This document shows positions 9,098 through 19,611 of a stretch of 19,625 nucleotides of DNA, in pieces; position 1 is the stretch's first letter; each line of letters starts with the position of its first letter. The stretch spans positions 1-19,625 of the forward strand of contig UZAE01000685.1 of NCBI GenBank assembly GCA_900617975.1, given 5' to 3'. Position numbers and translations under genes: made by a program. Under the pieces are notes generated by a model. That model had not been told where the DNA came from, ran no database searches, and saw only the letters and a list, made by a program, of their open reading frames with translations. This DNA is from Rodentolepis nana (lineage: Eukaryota > Platyhelminthes > Cestoda > Cyclophyllidea > Hymenolepididae).

Positions 9098-11567
9098 ACA
9101 TCTGACGATTCAGTAAAGACTAGCATTAATATTAGATCAATTGAATGTCTATTATTAAAAATACTAGATTTCAATGGTCTTCATATGTTTAAAAAGGAAT
9201 GATTTTGAAATTGGAGCCTATTGAATTGATGATACCTAAAATGTAAACCTTTTTCTAGATTTGAACATAAACCGGTGCAATTGCCACTTGGGTTAAAATT
9301 GTTCTTATGGGGCGTTGCTATTTCTAAATGTTAAATATTTTTCTCCCTAGTTGGCTTAGCCGGTCAACTCCCACAGTTAATTGAATATCCCTTCAAATTT
9401 TAAATGATAATTATAAATAATCACGCACTGCATTCACCTAATTGCGCTTGTAATGACAAGGTTACTACATCGTGTTCAATTAAGACTTATTTACTGCAAC
9501 GCCTCTTTGTTCCATATTCAATTAATGGGTAACCTTCCCTAATGTAACCTCTTTAAGTCTCATAAAGATATATATTTACTCTATATAGCCGAAATACATT
9601 GTTGTACATCCAGAAGTCGGTACTATATGACGAGTAATACTCGATTGCATGCTTGTAGGTTAGAGAGAATCGAGGGTTCTTCCACTCCGGAAGGCGTAGG
9701 TGTGCTCGGCACTAATGATTATTTATAAACTTGTTAATTTATGTGCAGATCTTTTATTTTGCATATTCTAAGGATCCTACGGTGATCCTATGGAAGAACA
9801 AATACCCATGATCCGGTTGAACATATTTATGCACCCACAGCAATTTCAATATTTATAAATATGAGTTAAAGTCGCTAATTTTAAAGAATGGCTGCATAAA
9901 AAGTAAAATTAATTATGCTTTCAAAGGTGGTGGCGCTTGATTACATGGTATATCTAGCCTTTATGCGTTAGGGTGTAATTGAATTACTATTTTGCAGGCC
10001 GTATACGCCAGTGGTTCAACGGAAGGAATGTTTGCGAAAAGAGGAGCGGTAAATTACACCAGAGAGGGATTTATAATTTCGATATATCCTGTAATAAGCT
10101 CATTTAAAAATTAAATTCCAAAAAATATGCAAACTAACCACTTGTAGTAATGTTAAGGTAAGAAAAAAGCGTGGTTTTCATGAAAAGATGCTGTAACAAT
10201 AGGACACGCTATGTTACTGAAACAAGAGAGAAACGCCAAGTTACAAGTAAAAGATTTCTTCAAGAAAATCCACAGTTTTATGATGAGTGAAGGAGCAATG
10301 TTTAAAAAGGCTCTAATTTAGCATATATACAGTCTAAATGATGAAATAATTAAGTTTATAATCTTTCGTGACTATGGACCATTGAAGTCTGTTTTTCACT
10401 ATTCAAATTAAGTTATTATTAAAATTGGCTATAATTTCTGGAATTAATTCCGTTTTTCCTAGTCTAATCGCTCTCCTATATAGTCGCAAATCGATAAAAA
10501 TTTATAAAATACACTCCGACTCGACGACTCGCCACGACTCCGTAGTTTAATACATTTTAACGATGTATTGTTTGTAATAATGGTTAGTTTAATTTTCCTT
10601 TTTCATGCAATCGTTTAGTTTAGATGAAATTTATTAGGTTATAGTCAATCACGTAATGTTGATAGCGCCATAGCAGCAACTGGCAGCCAATCAAATTTTG
10701 CCAAAGACACCCTTGAATATCGATTTCATCTCAGTTTTAAAAAAGAGTTTACATCATGCAGGAAACGAAAAACACGCCCACGTATGCATTATTATGTCAT
10801 ACTCTTGAAACTCTAACCTTAGGGATGTTATGATGCAAGAGAGAATGACAAGTAAACTTTGGAGGTGAGCAGGGCTCTTTAATTGATGCGATTACATGGG
10901 GCGAAAGTCCTCAAAAGAATTGATAGTGCCAGATGGAAGGATAACAAGCACTAGGAATTATTAACCCTTCTTAATGCCAATGTAAATTATAATTTAAAAA
11001 AATAATAATTTCCCTGCAGCCCCTCTGTAGCGATAAAAATAAGGGAGACGTTTGAACAGACTAAGTAAACACCAGAGTGAAGGAAAAGCTAAATCGAAGG
11101 GATTTGTAAAGGTTACATTGTTCGGTCAGACTACTTGGCAAAATTGTTTAAAGCATATAGTGCAATTGGGGCTCAGAATGTGCAATTGCGTTAAAATATT
11201 TTTTGTAGGTGCGGTTGTTAAGTTAAATCGTATATGAATATTTCTTCCCACTGAGGAGATGGATTTAAGTTCACTTATTCAACCGAATTAAACAAAATGA
11301 CGGTGACTGTAAAACTGTTGTGCAAAATGTAATTGAATTTAAGGTTTACTTAAGGAACATGCTAAAGAAATTGTTCTATAAATTGGCAGGTTATAACTTG
11401 GCCCAACTCTACCTCAGAGCAAGCCAAACTTATAATCTGGATATGTTCATTTTTGTTTATATCAATCTAGCTCAAGATTTATTTACGTAAAACATTAACG
11501 TCGGTTAGCACGACTACCTGTGCATTTTGATGGAGGGATTTCCCCCCACCACTTGTCATTTTTTCAG
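9098..11567. other. non-coding stretch with two small GC-rich islands
   Basis: No supported gene. Around 9670-9712 a GC-rich patch holds two tight hairpins: CTTCC/GGAAG (9679-9683 with 9689-9693) and GTGC/GCAC (9702-9705 with 9709-9712). Around 10511-10542 CGACTC occurs three times within 24 bases (10517, 10525, 10535), a small CpG cluster in very AT-rich surroundings. Neither matches an RNA gene I know. The open frame at 11052-11237 has the length expected by chance. Confidence 0.55.
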
Positions 11568-11683
11568 GATATTACGATACTATCAGTGCTCATGGACAAT
11601 TAAATACAACTATAAATCACCATGTTGAAGGGAAATCATTATTCTACCAAGTGGCTCCAGTACGATCTGAGGATAAGTATTAA
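11568..11683 (+). CDS. weak candidate terminal exon behind a strong acceptor
   Basis: Not recognised. A long pyrimidine tract ends in CATTTTTTCAG at 11567, a strong 3' splice site. In the second frame of the following sequence 37 codons are open to TAA 11681-11683, containing YYDTISAHGQLNTTINHHVEG and SLFYQVAPVRSEDKY in turn. An AATAAA at 11902-11907 could close a 3' untranslated region of about 220 bases. No domain is evident, and no upstream exon is identified. The opposite strand is also open over 11610-11828, so the frame choice is not secure. Confidence 0.15.
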
Positions 11684-14600
11684 AGCAGGAACGCCTTTTA
11701 TTTTCTAACCAACCAAGAGCCGACTGACATAAAAAATGAGACTTAGGCAAAGATTTACCCTTGGTTAGCGACATATTACTCAGAGAAGGTGAGTATTTCA
11801 AAAATAGGTGCTTAGTACCTACTTTCAAATATGGCTACTCTTAAACAAAAAAGTTGTGCAATTGTCAAGACATAAATTCTCCACACAATATAATTTTAAC
11901 TAATAAACTAAATATTTGCCATCTCGATATACTTAACAACAACGTTTTTATTTATCTAACTCAACATTTTGATCAGAAAAAGTGATGAACAAATACTCTA
12001 TATGATTTATTATTAGTGACATGCCTTCCTTATGCACAACAACATTTCTAGAAGGAAGAGCGGTATTACCAGACTGCAGAAAACGAATGCTTGTAGAAGT
12101 CTCTAATTGCCGAGATCACACGACTTTATTTTTGTTAATATCGACCAACCAAGAGGCTATTAGAAGCGGAACTTCAGTAGACTTCAAAGCAAACGGGTAG
12201 CTCACAGATATGAAGAAAGTCGAGCCTGTTCAAAGTACCTTCTAAAGAGGCTTTATTCGGACACGGCCATTTTGGCACATTAAACATAGTAGCTATGCAC
12301 GGTCAGGCGTATACATCTAATCCCATTTTTAACAAATGAGGATGAAATAAACTGTTGGCAAACTACTACTTGGCGTTCACTTAATAGACCAACACATTGC
12401 TATGGTTGAAAAGTTTGAATTTCCTTAGCATATGTCAATTATGCTTTTCAAAATCCCAATGAAGCGTATAGTGAAGCCACCTATGTGGTAAATTCGAACT
12501 TTAATTAATAATAACCAACCTTGTTTCCAAATAACCAAAGTAGAATTGGTGTCGAAAGGAAAAGGTATTCATTAACCCATAAAAATATGTGACCGAGAGA
12601 CTTTCAAAAGTAATTAAACCCAAAAACGTGCATGCTTAGATGCTTTCATTTAAGACCACCAAGGAGCCAATTCAACTCTTCCGTCATTCATCAAAAATTC
12701 CGAGAAGGGCTAAAGAGGCCTTCCTGGTGCTGCAAAAAAAGCAAAATAATTTACGAAAATCCCACTGGAGATGACTCACTTAAATAGCAATTATTAATCT
12801 TTATTTCCTCTGAAAAAAAACAAAATTTTGTAGTATATGAAAATTTCGGAAAGAAGGAAAAGAAAGTGGGAATCGGAAATCAAAATTTGGTGGGATTAGG
12901 AGATCTTATTGGGAGACAAATGGAAAATTGGCCATCACACCACTTCACATTGATCATCTATAGACAGTGCATGATGCATGAGCCTTTATGTTTGTGTAGG
13001 AATTAGAATGCAAATCACTGAAGCTTTACCTAAAGGATATCTCCGAAAACCTTTTTTTCGAAATCGATATTATCTTCAACAGCCTTTAAGTATGAACCCA
13101 AATTAGCTGATACATCAGCCGATTAAATGGGCAGGATAGTAGAAAGAATGGACAAAACTCAATTACAGCTATAGAAAGCTTTCATCTTTACACGAAAAAA
13201 ATTGTTGAAATCCTTGCAAATAACCAGCATAAAATTCAAACAAAATTTTGTTTCCTAGTCGAAGGTAAAAGGACGAAGAATATAAAGGAAAAAGTTGCCT
13301 TTGCAAAAAAGAGATTCTTTTTGAACAATTTCGATAACAAATGTAGTTCACAAATATCCACAAAAGGTCAGTGGAATGGAAAGGGAAGGCCAATTAAAGG
13401 ATTTTATTGCCTTATGGAACAAAATTTATTTACCAAGACGAAAATTGTGCACTCTACACAATTATTCATCACTTTGAAAAAGCAATTTAATAATTCAACT
13501 GAAGAAAAAGAAACTTAAACTTTTAATATTGTAAAGAGAGAAAAATTAAGTAATTTGGAAGTGTGTTTAAGTGGTTTCTTGTGGGCACGACTTCTTTTTT
13601 GATGGGCGTTCAGGAACGAAACATTGACTAAAATTGAATTTCACTTTTACTTAGTGAGTGAGTGAGTGAAACACCCTAAGAAACTAATTTAAAAGATCTG
13701 TCTGCTTCAGAAAGTGGATTAGAAAGGAGAATTTGAGCTTGGCACGAAATTTGCTCAATTTTTTTTAAATACCAGACAGGAAATTGTTCCAGAAATGGGA
13801 AACGACGCAGAACAGGTGGACACTGGAAGCCGAATCGTCACAAACGTTATCGTCGAGTGAGTACATGTCGGTCGGAAATGAAATAATGAAAAAAATTGAA
13901 ACATTTTCTTACTTTAATGGATGATCATCTCAATCTCGCTTAGTCAAGATGAATAGGCTGTTACTTTATGCTAATTTCTTTATCAATTCCAAAGCATTTC
14001 GCTTTCATGACATCAATCGGCGAAAATTATATGATTAAATATAGGCATTAAAAATCTTTAATTAGGATAAAACAAGCATGTAAAGAAGACATTGTTCAAC
14101 CATTCACTGTTTTATTTTGCGCCAATGGATGTGATTTCGAAAGATAACAGGTAATCATTTTTTACAATTTAAACATTGGGGAGGGGGGTTGAATAGGACT
14201 GACTTTTTACAAATTAATCGTAAGCAAAGCACAGCATGGATAGCCAATTAATTAGGTGTCCAAATGTTGTATGAAATCATTTCAATTAATTTAAACTAAT
14301 ATTAACTAATCAGTGACATAAATAGAAAGGACTGGTTGAAGAAAAGTAGAGCAAAATATCCATGCGTAAATTTATGGAGAAAATGATGGATTGGATTGAT
14401 ACGTGTTTTGATAATTGTAATTTCCTAATTCAGAACTATTTTGAGCTATGAACCACTAAATTGAAGAAGACATTGGAAAGGCCAGTTAGATTCCCATTCC
14501 AATTGTATTTTAATGAAGGTGACTGACCCCTTCATTTGAAATATTAGACAACTTTGTATGACAGTGTATTTTTCTTACATTAGCGAACATCCCATTGAAT

Positions 14601-16280
14601 CCGCATACGTAAGAAATAAGATTTGACTATTGCACTTGCCCAGTGATTGATTTTTGCTAATCCTTTTTTGAATCAGATAAAGTTTTAGATGATATCCGTC
14701 AATAACCAAATGCAAACTTTTGTGGCATTGGTTAAATTTTAAAAAAAAATTACGTAATCCAGAGCACTGTGGATATCTAAAACCAACAAATGGCCACTGT
14801 TAAATTACAAAGGATGGGGGGTTACTAGCCAGCTATTCTGTTAGACAGGATCGCATATCAATGCTTAGAAAATCGACAAGTGATGTGAATGATCATCAAA
14901 TTAGCCCTAAAATAAGATAAATATCTTGTACAGAGGAGGACTTGAAGCAAATAAAAATTAAAAGAATTCATCCAATCCTTTGAGCACTGGGAAGTATCAA
15001 TGTCATTCCTATATCATAAGTAGCTCCCGTTGAAGCAAGATTGCGGCGGAAAATGCATTTGGCAAAATTCAATCTTCAATTATGTTGCATAATTTCCTGT
15101 AAGGCGTCAACCAATGGTGATAAAGTGTTCACTGTTAATTGGCATTTTTTAATCTAAACTTTGAAAACTATTCAAAAACTACCACCAAAAGTTTGCAAGT
15201 GATTTCATTTCAATGTGTTTTTCTCAATGGTCGGTTCTGCTTACCACGCCCACTTTATGACCATTAATGGCTATTGATTCCATCATCCCCCAAATCACCC
15301 TTTATGTAACCACAACTAGACATGATTTAGTCTGACAAGGTGAAAGTTGCAGCGAAACGTAAGGTAGATCTATACATGATGATTTCAATGGCTAATGTTG
15401 ATCACGAAGTTGGTATGTCGCTTTAGTGTAAGCATGATCTCATACATAATATGATCTAATCACCTATCTAACTTAAAAAGAACTTTAACTAACTTTGAAC
15501 GCCTCTTCTGACTTCTGATTTCATGAATTCTCGACACTGGAAAGCAAGGAGTATATTCTAAGATATTAGCTTTATGTGAGAATCTTACATGACTTTATCC
15601 AGGTTAATCCTGTTTGTTTATAAAAGAAAATCTAATCCGCCACGCCTTGTGAGTGAATTTATATCTCCAAATCCGTATTTTTATAAGGAAAAAGTGAAAT
15701 TTACTCATTACATATATCTAGTTTGCAAAAACTCGTCTTGGTTAAGATAAGGGAGAGATGAAATATTCTGGAAAAATATCCTCAGTTTCTCAATGGAGAT
15801 AAGCGGATGGCCAAGTGGCGAATTTAGCACGAAATCTGGTAAACGATCTCAAACCTCTAATCCTCTCATTCTCAAAGATTCCACCTAAGTTCTGGGGTGA
15901 ATGATGTTTCGGTAGTTTTCGTGATTCTGTGTCAAGACACTTGGCTATTGGAGTTGAAAGTTGAGGAATTAAACTAAAAAGAAAGTGTAATTGAACAATA
16001 TCGGTAAAAGCAAAATATTCAACTATAAATTGGTTTTAAATGCATAAAATTTACAGTTGTCACGCCATAATCACTAGCAAAAAATATTATCGAAAAGAAT
16101 TAATTCGAAACACGGGTGAGTGATTTTCATTTTAAGCATTGGTAGAGGTGTGGGACACTCCATCAATGACCAAATAGAAATCCTGCTATAGAGTATTACT
16201 CTGAAATATTTAGCTATTAATGTTCACACGAATCATGCTAGAGTTATCTGATAACTAATCGCTTTGCCAACATACACTTC
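11684..16280. other. long non-coding stretch with one microsatellite and minor palindromes
   Basis: About 4.6 kb with no supported gene. It holds the short AGTG repeat at 13653-13669, a doubled TGCATGA near 12967, a G-rich run near 14179-14188, a 7-bp hairpin at 15078-15094 (AATTATG/CATAATT), and a 10-base palindrome CCATTAATGG at 15261-15270 containing homeodomain-type ATTA cores. Open frames at 13169-13518 lie on both strands and look like chance. Nothing else is seen. Confidence 0.6.
13653..13669. repeat. short (AGTG)4 microsatellite
   Basis: Four perfect AGTG units plus one base. It is short, and the only clear simple tandem repeat of its kind in the window. Confidence 0.7.
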
Positions 16281-16360
16281 GCTATTAATATACGTACCGA
16301 ATAAACGTATTCCGTGCTACACATCGAATATACGTCCTGAATAAACGTGCTCCGTGCTAC
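16281..16360. repeat. tandem pair of 40-bp units
   Basis: 16281-16320 and 16321-16360 repeat with a period of exactly 40. The last 34 bases of each share the order ATATACGT, GAATAAACGT, TCCGTGCTAC with 4 differences. The first unit contains an inverted repeat, ATACGT/ACGTAT. It directly precedes the composite array at 16381-16664 and probably belongs to the same repeat cluster. Confidence 0.7.
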
Positions 16361-16380
16361 GCGTCTCTTCCCTTATAGCT

Positions 16381-16664
16381 GGGCTATAGGTTAGCTTGTT
16401 CTGGGAGTCTAGGTTGTTCTGGGAGTCTAGCTAGATGTTGGAGAATCTCCCATTGAGATTTCTGAGTCAGTCAGGCTTTACTAGCGTAGCCAGAGATTTC
16501 TGAGTTAGTCAGGCTTTACTAGAGTAGCAATATTTCTGAGTCAGTCAGGCTTTACTAGCGTAGCAATCCGTGGAGCTATAGCTTAGGTTGTTCTGGGAGT
16601 CTAGCTAGATGTTGGAGAATCTGCCATAGAGATTTCCGAGTCAGTCAGGCTTTACTAGCGTAGC
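16381..16664. repeat. composite nested repeat array (two 80-bp blocks, four units of about 36 bp)
   Basis: An 80-base block at 16411-16490 recurs at 16585-16664 with 3 differences (period 174). Each block joins a TTGTTCTGGGAGTCTAG module (also once more at 16396-16412, an 18-base tandem copy) to a unit of about 36 bases. The latter occurs four times: 16455-16490, 16493-16528, 16529-16564 and 16629-16664, each with the core CAGGCTTTACTAG. Stops occur in each frame I read, so it is not protein-coding repeat. Copies one and three contain TGAGTCA, copy two TGAGTTA and copy four CGAGTCA, near the AP-1 consensus. GC is higher than the surroundings. This is a minisatellite or satellite fragment of unknown family. 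Confidence 0.8.
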
Positions 16665-18556
16665 GATCCGCTACAGAGGCTACTAATACATTAAGAGGTG
16701 CTCTTTAAATAAAATTATTAGATAATTGTCACATCCTTGGAAAGCCTAAAACAATTTCCGACTCCGAACTCAGTATTGTGCACAGAAATAATCAAAACGT
16801 ATTATATTTGTTGGATTATCTCCAGTACCGGCACTTGCTTTTGAAACATTGAATCAATTACTCAAACTTTTAAACAAAATTAGTTGTATGGTTAATACAC
16901 CTGACACATTTTTACTTCAGTTTTCTTTTTTAATTTAAGATGAAAAAGCATCTTCGTATGCCACAATATAAGCTGTCAAAAAATATCCATAATCAGTAAT
17001 TTTAGAATAAATATTGAGATAAACAGTTAAAATCAAGCAAACTACTTTACTTCCCCAGTGAGAATATAAAAATAATGCTTGTGGCATTCGTAACAAATTT
17101 AATAATTTATTTCCAGATTTTCAGTAAAATTAAAAGTTTATATGAAATAAATGGCTCGGAATTCAAGAGTGCTCGAAACAGATACTTGAAATTGTTCTCG
17201 CACTTTTGATAAAGCATTCGAATTCCAAATTACTGGTCAGAATTGAATAACCTTCCTTAGTAAGAATAGGCCAGGAGGTCCATTTCCCTACAAGAGGCTT
17301 AGATAGATGGTAACCTCGAGGAAAAAGCTGAGAAGCACCCACATAATTACAGGCTGGAACAAATGAAGCCAGATTTTGCTAATTAAAGACCATTTGCACT
17401 TCAAATAGCTCTATTGAATGGGGGTATGTTGCACGTAGTAGAAACTTAAGAGCATAATAAAATATCATAAAAAAGGATAGCGATTTCATTCAAACGTAAC
17501 TGCTGTTATTTCAAACTCAATCACCCATTCTAATTAGTCCTTAAAAGTTAATAGTGAAATGTAATTACTTTGGTTTAAAAAGGTAATTAACTCAACTTTA
17601 GAAATCGGCCAAATTTAGTTCTCAACACATTTGGATACTTAACCTTACTATAAAGCACACAATTTACTAACAATTAGAGACAGATATTAAAATATTTATA
17701 TGCTTTTAACTAAGGAAATAGGAGATAATTTCTGAATTTCAGGCTTGATTCAGATGGAATTCGGATTGACAACAGATTGGAAACTTTATTTCTAACCCAT
17801 TGAAGTTTCCAAATGCGTTTTTAACTCAGCTGCTTGGCTGAACACCGGTTATATCCAAATACAGACCCATCTGTGAACAGAAAGCCAGTGGGGAGGCGCC
17901 TGAACAATATAGTAGTAATTTTAATTATGAAATATAAATTTGATTAAACATTTAATTATATAAGATTAACAAGATGGGACTCGCAACTATTGAGGACCCT
18001 ACTCATTTGTATAAAACCCACAGTTGACGTAATTGATTGGGATGGGTATAGCTCAAAAAGGTAAGTAGAACATTGAAAGTCAAGAAGTGAAATTTTTAAG
18101 CGGTGCTATTTAATACTTCAAACAGAAAGGTCGATATATGACAAAAGAAGACTCTTTTAAAACTTTAAAAATCTGAGGGTCGAAATGCGGCTAAATTGCG
18201 AGGAAACAAATGCTGGTAGTTGTAAAGAAATAAGGAAAGGAGTTCGAGGGAGCTAGAGGCGAGAGTGTAAATTTTGGCGTGAAACTGGTGGAAGCGACCA
18301 CTAGATATTAAGATGGCAAATCAATGATCATTTTAATAATCACTTCAGTTCTATGGCTTAAAGGGTACAATTTCACGGGTGTTCCCATTACCCCATGGAG
18401 AAATAAGTCCGATTTTAGGTTTTAGGTAAATCACGCAGTAAGAAAGTCAGTTTCGGTGACAAATTCGGTAAGGAACTGAAGTACGCTTACACCAAGTTTC
18501 AGAAAAAAAACTATCCTGTTTAAAAAAAGTTCTTTTGGGTTAGCAAGAGTAAATCT

Positions 18557-18571
18557 CCCCACCCCCTCCCC
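18557..18571 (-). other. G-rich tract on the minus strand
   Basis: Plus-strand CCCC-A-CCCCC-T-CCCC reads on the minus strand as three G-runs of 4, 5 and 4 with single-base loops. Three long runs are one short of a standard intramolecular G-quadruplex, so only a two-layer or intermolecular form could be expected. Confidence 0.4.
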
Positions 18572-18833
18572 TAATCTTGAAAAAAAAACAGCACACCCTC
18601 GGGATTAAAGGGGAAACTAAATCACTTTGAAGAAAAACAATCATATGAAGGGGCCATATTAACAACAGTCCCATCCCCTGGGAAAGTGTATTGGAACAGA
18701 ACGCGATACCGTTGAAATGTACTGAAAAATAATCTAAATGAAGGGACTATAGCAGAGCACAGAGGGGCAAATATTCAAATTTTTTATTTAACAGACGATG
18801 AATAACCACCACCAGAAACGCCAATGTATCTAA

Positions 18834-18854
18834 GCCAATGAATGAGTCATTGGC
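18834..18854. repeat. perfect 8-bp hairpin carrying CCAAT/ATTGG and TGAGTCA
   Basis: GCCAATGA (18834-18841) is the exact reverse complement of TCATTGGC (18847-18854) across a 5-base loop, ATGAG. The arms carry CCAAT and its complement, and TGAGTCAT spans the loop and right arm. It could be a paired binding site or chance. Confidence 0.4.
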
Positions 18855-19257
18855 AATTATTCGATGGGAGCGGGGTGGTCTTTGTCGTTAGTTTAATGAT
18901 GGATTTCTCCTACATGTAACAATTTATCATATAGAGCTGTTTGAGTGAGGAGATTATGTGGGTTTTGTGAATTTTAACAACACTTGACCTGAGTGTATGG
19001 GGTGCCGTTTTTAGTGACAATAAATCGCTTTTGATCAGAAGCTTACATTTAATCATCTTGAATATTGACTAAAATTAACCATAACACCAGATTATTGCGG
19101 CCACCAATTGGCATCGATTTTTGGGGCTATGACCCACTGGAGCTTCGTGACACATAATTACTTTCTAAAACTCATTTCGAATTGATCGCGACTCAACTTT
19201 AGTGTCATCAGAGCACATAATAATAGTGTTTCTGAGGGGGAAGAAGATGTTAGGCAG

Positions 19258-19274
19258 GTAAGTTTGATGAAGAG
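19258..19274. repeat. target-site duplication, left copy, of the right retroposon
   Basis: GTAAGTTTGATGAAGAG is repeated exactly at 19595-19611 in direct orientation and brackets the unit between them. The last G is shared with the GGGG at the start of the element, so the duplication is 16 or 17 bases. It differs completely from the duplication at the left copy. Confidence 0.88.
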
Positions 19275-19594
19275 GGGTGTGCGATAGACTTACCTCTACG
19301 TGGTGCACCCTGGGCAACATATACTCATACAGCAAAAATGTCTATTATTCGGCAGTTGATTTCTGACCTCAAACTACCATGACCCCACTGTATGTCATTT
19401 TCGACCACTTCCACAGTACACACCTCACCTTTCATCTACCTTTGTGTCTATATCTAATGCATCTTTAAAGCATTCTTCTGTTCCCCCCCCCTCTCAACTT
19501 TTTTAAATTCGATGTTCCTTCCCCTCTATGAAGCCCGTAGTCAACTAAGGGGCTAATGATACCTATCAAAACGCCTGCCATTTGATAGAAATAA
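19275..19594 (+). mobile_element. SINE-like non-autonomous retroposon, right copy (320 bp)
   Basis: Second copy of the unit at 261-568, here on the plus strand. It starts GGGTGTGCGATAG and ends GATAGAAATAA, the same ends as the left copy. A perfectly shared 39-base block lies at 19489-19527 and another shared block covers about 19298-19318 (including the palindrome GGTGCACC at 19302-19309). About 11 extra bases after a CCTTT near 19432-19442 end in a second CCTTT, so they look like a small tandem duplication or slippage event. A run of nine C lies at 19483-19491. The sense strand contains TTTTTT at 19499-19504. No open frame, tRNA-like promoter box or long poly(A) tail is seen. Inference: a LINE-mobilised non-autonomous element with a non-tRNA head. 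Confidence 0.8.
19563..19588 (+). other. 3'-terminal hairpin of the right retroposon
   Basis: CTATCAAA (19563-19570) pairs perfectly with TTTGATAG (19581-19588) over a 10-base loop, six bases before the end of the unit. The left copy has different outer and inner pairs but keeps the ATCAAA/TTTGAT core, so the fold is preserved although neighbouring bases changed. Confidence 0.6.
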
Positions 19595-19611
19595 GTAAGT
19601 TTGATGAAGAG
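19595..19611. repeat. target-site duplication, right copy, of the right retroposon
   Basis: An exact 17-base copy of 19258-19274 follows immediately after AAATAA, fixing the 3' end of the element at 19594. Confidence 0.88.

Larger units (their letters stand above)
16681..19257. other. non-coding stretch with a hairpin and a C-rich tract
   Basis: No supported gene over 2.6 kb. It contains the CCAAT/ATTGG hairpin at 18834-18854 and the C-rich tract at 18557-18571. Short A-runs near 18505, 18523 and 18581 are not flanked by duplications that I can see, so I do not call them retroposon tails. Confidence 0.55.

Noticed and set aside
9700..9730. U6 snRNA-like start (GTGCTCG...GCAC)
   Set aside because: The rest of U6, including its conserved central region, is absent. 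The match is limited to a tiny hairpin.
11610..11828. Minus-strand 72-codon open frame
   Set aside because: It begins at a TTG with no early ATG, has no domain or splice support, and overlaps the plus-strand candidate that has a strong acceptor.
13169..13518. Open frames on both strands
   Set aside because: Lys/Asn- and Phe-rich compositions simply reflect AT-rich DNA. No start context, splice sites or motif.
18500..18590. A-runs as retroposon poly(A) tails
   Set aside because: Seven to nine A are common here by chance, and no flanking direct repeats were found.
19284..19318. U1 snRNA-like head (ATAGACTTACCT resembles the start of U1)
   Set aside because: Only about eight bases agree; the following sequence does not continue as U1, and the element starts ten bases earlier with unrelated GGGGTGTGCG.
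261..19594. The whole window as one 19-kb element with long terminal inverted repeats (Maverick/Polinton-like)
   Set aside because: Each arm has its own flanking duplication, and no duplication joins the outer ends. No polymerase, integrase or capsid-like frame lies between the arms.
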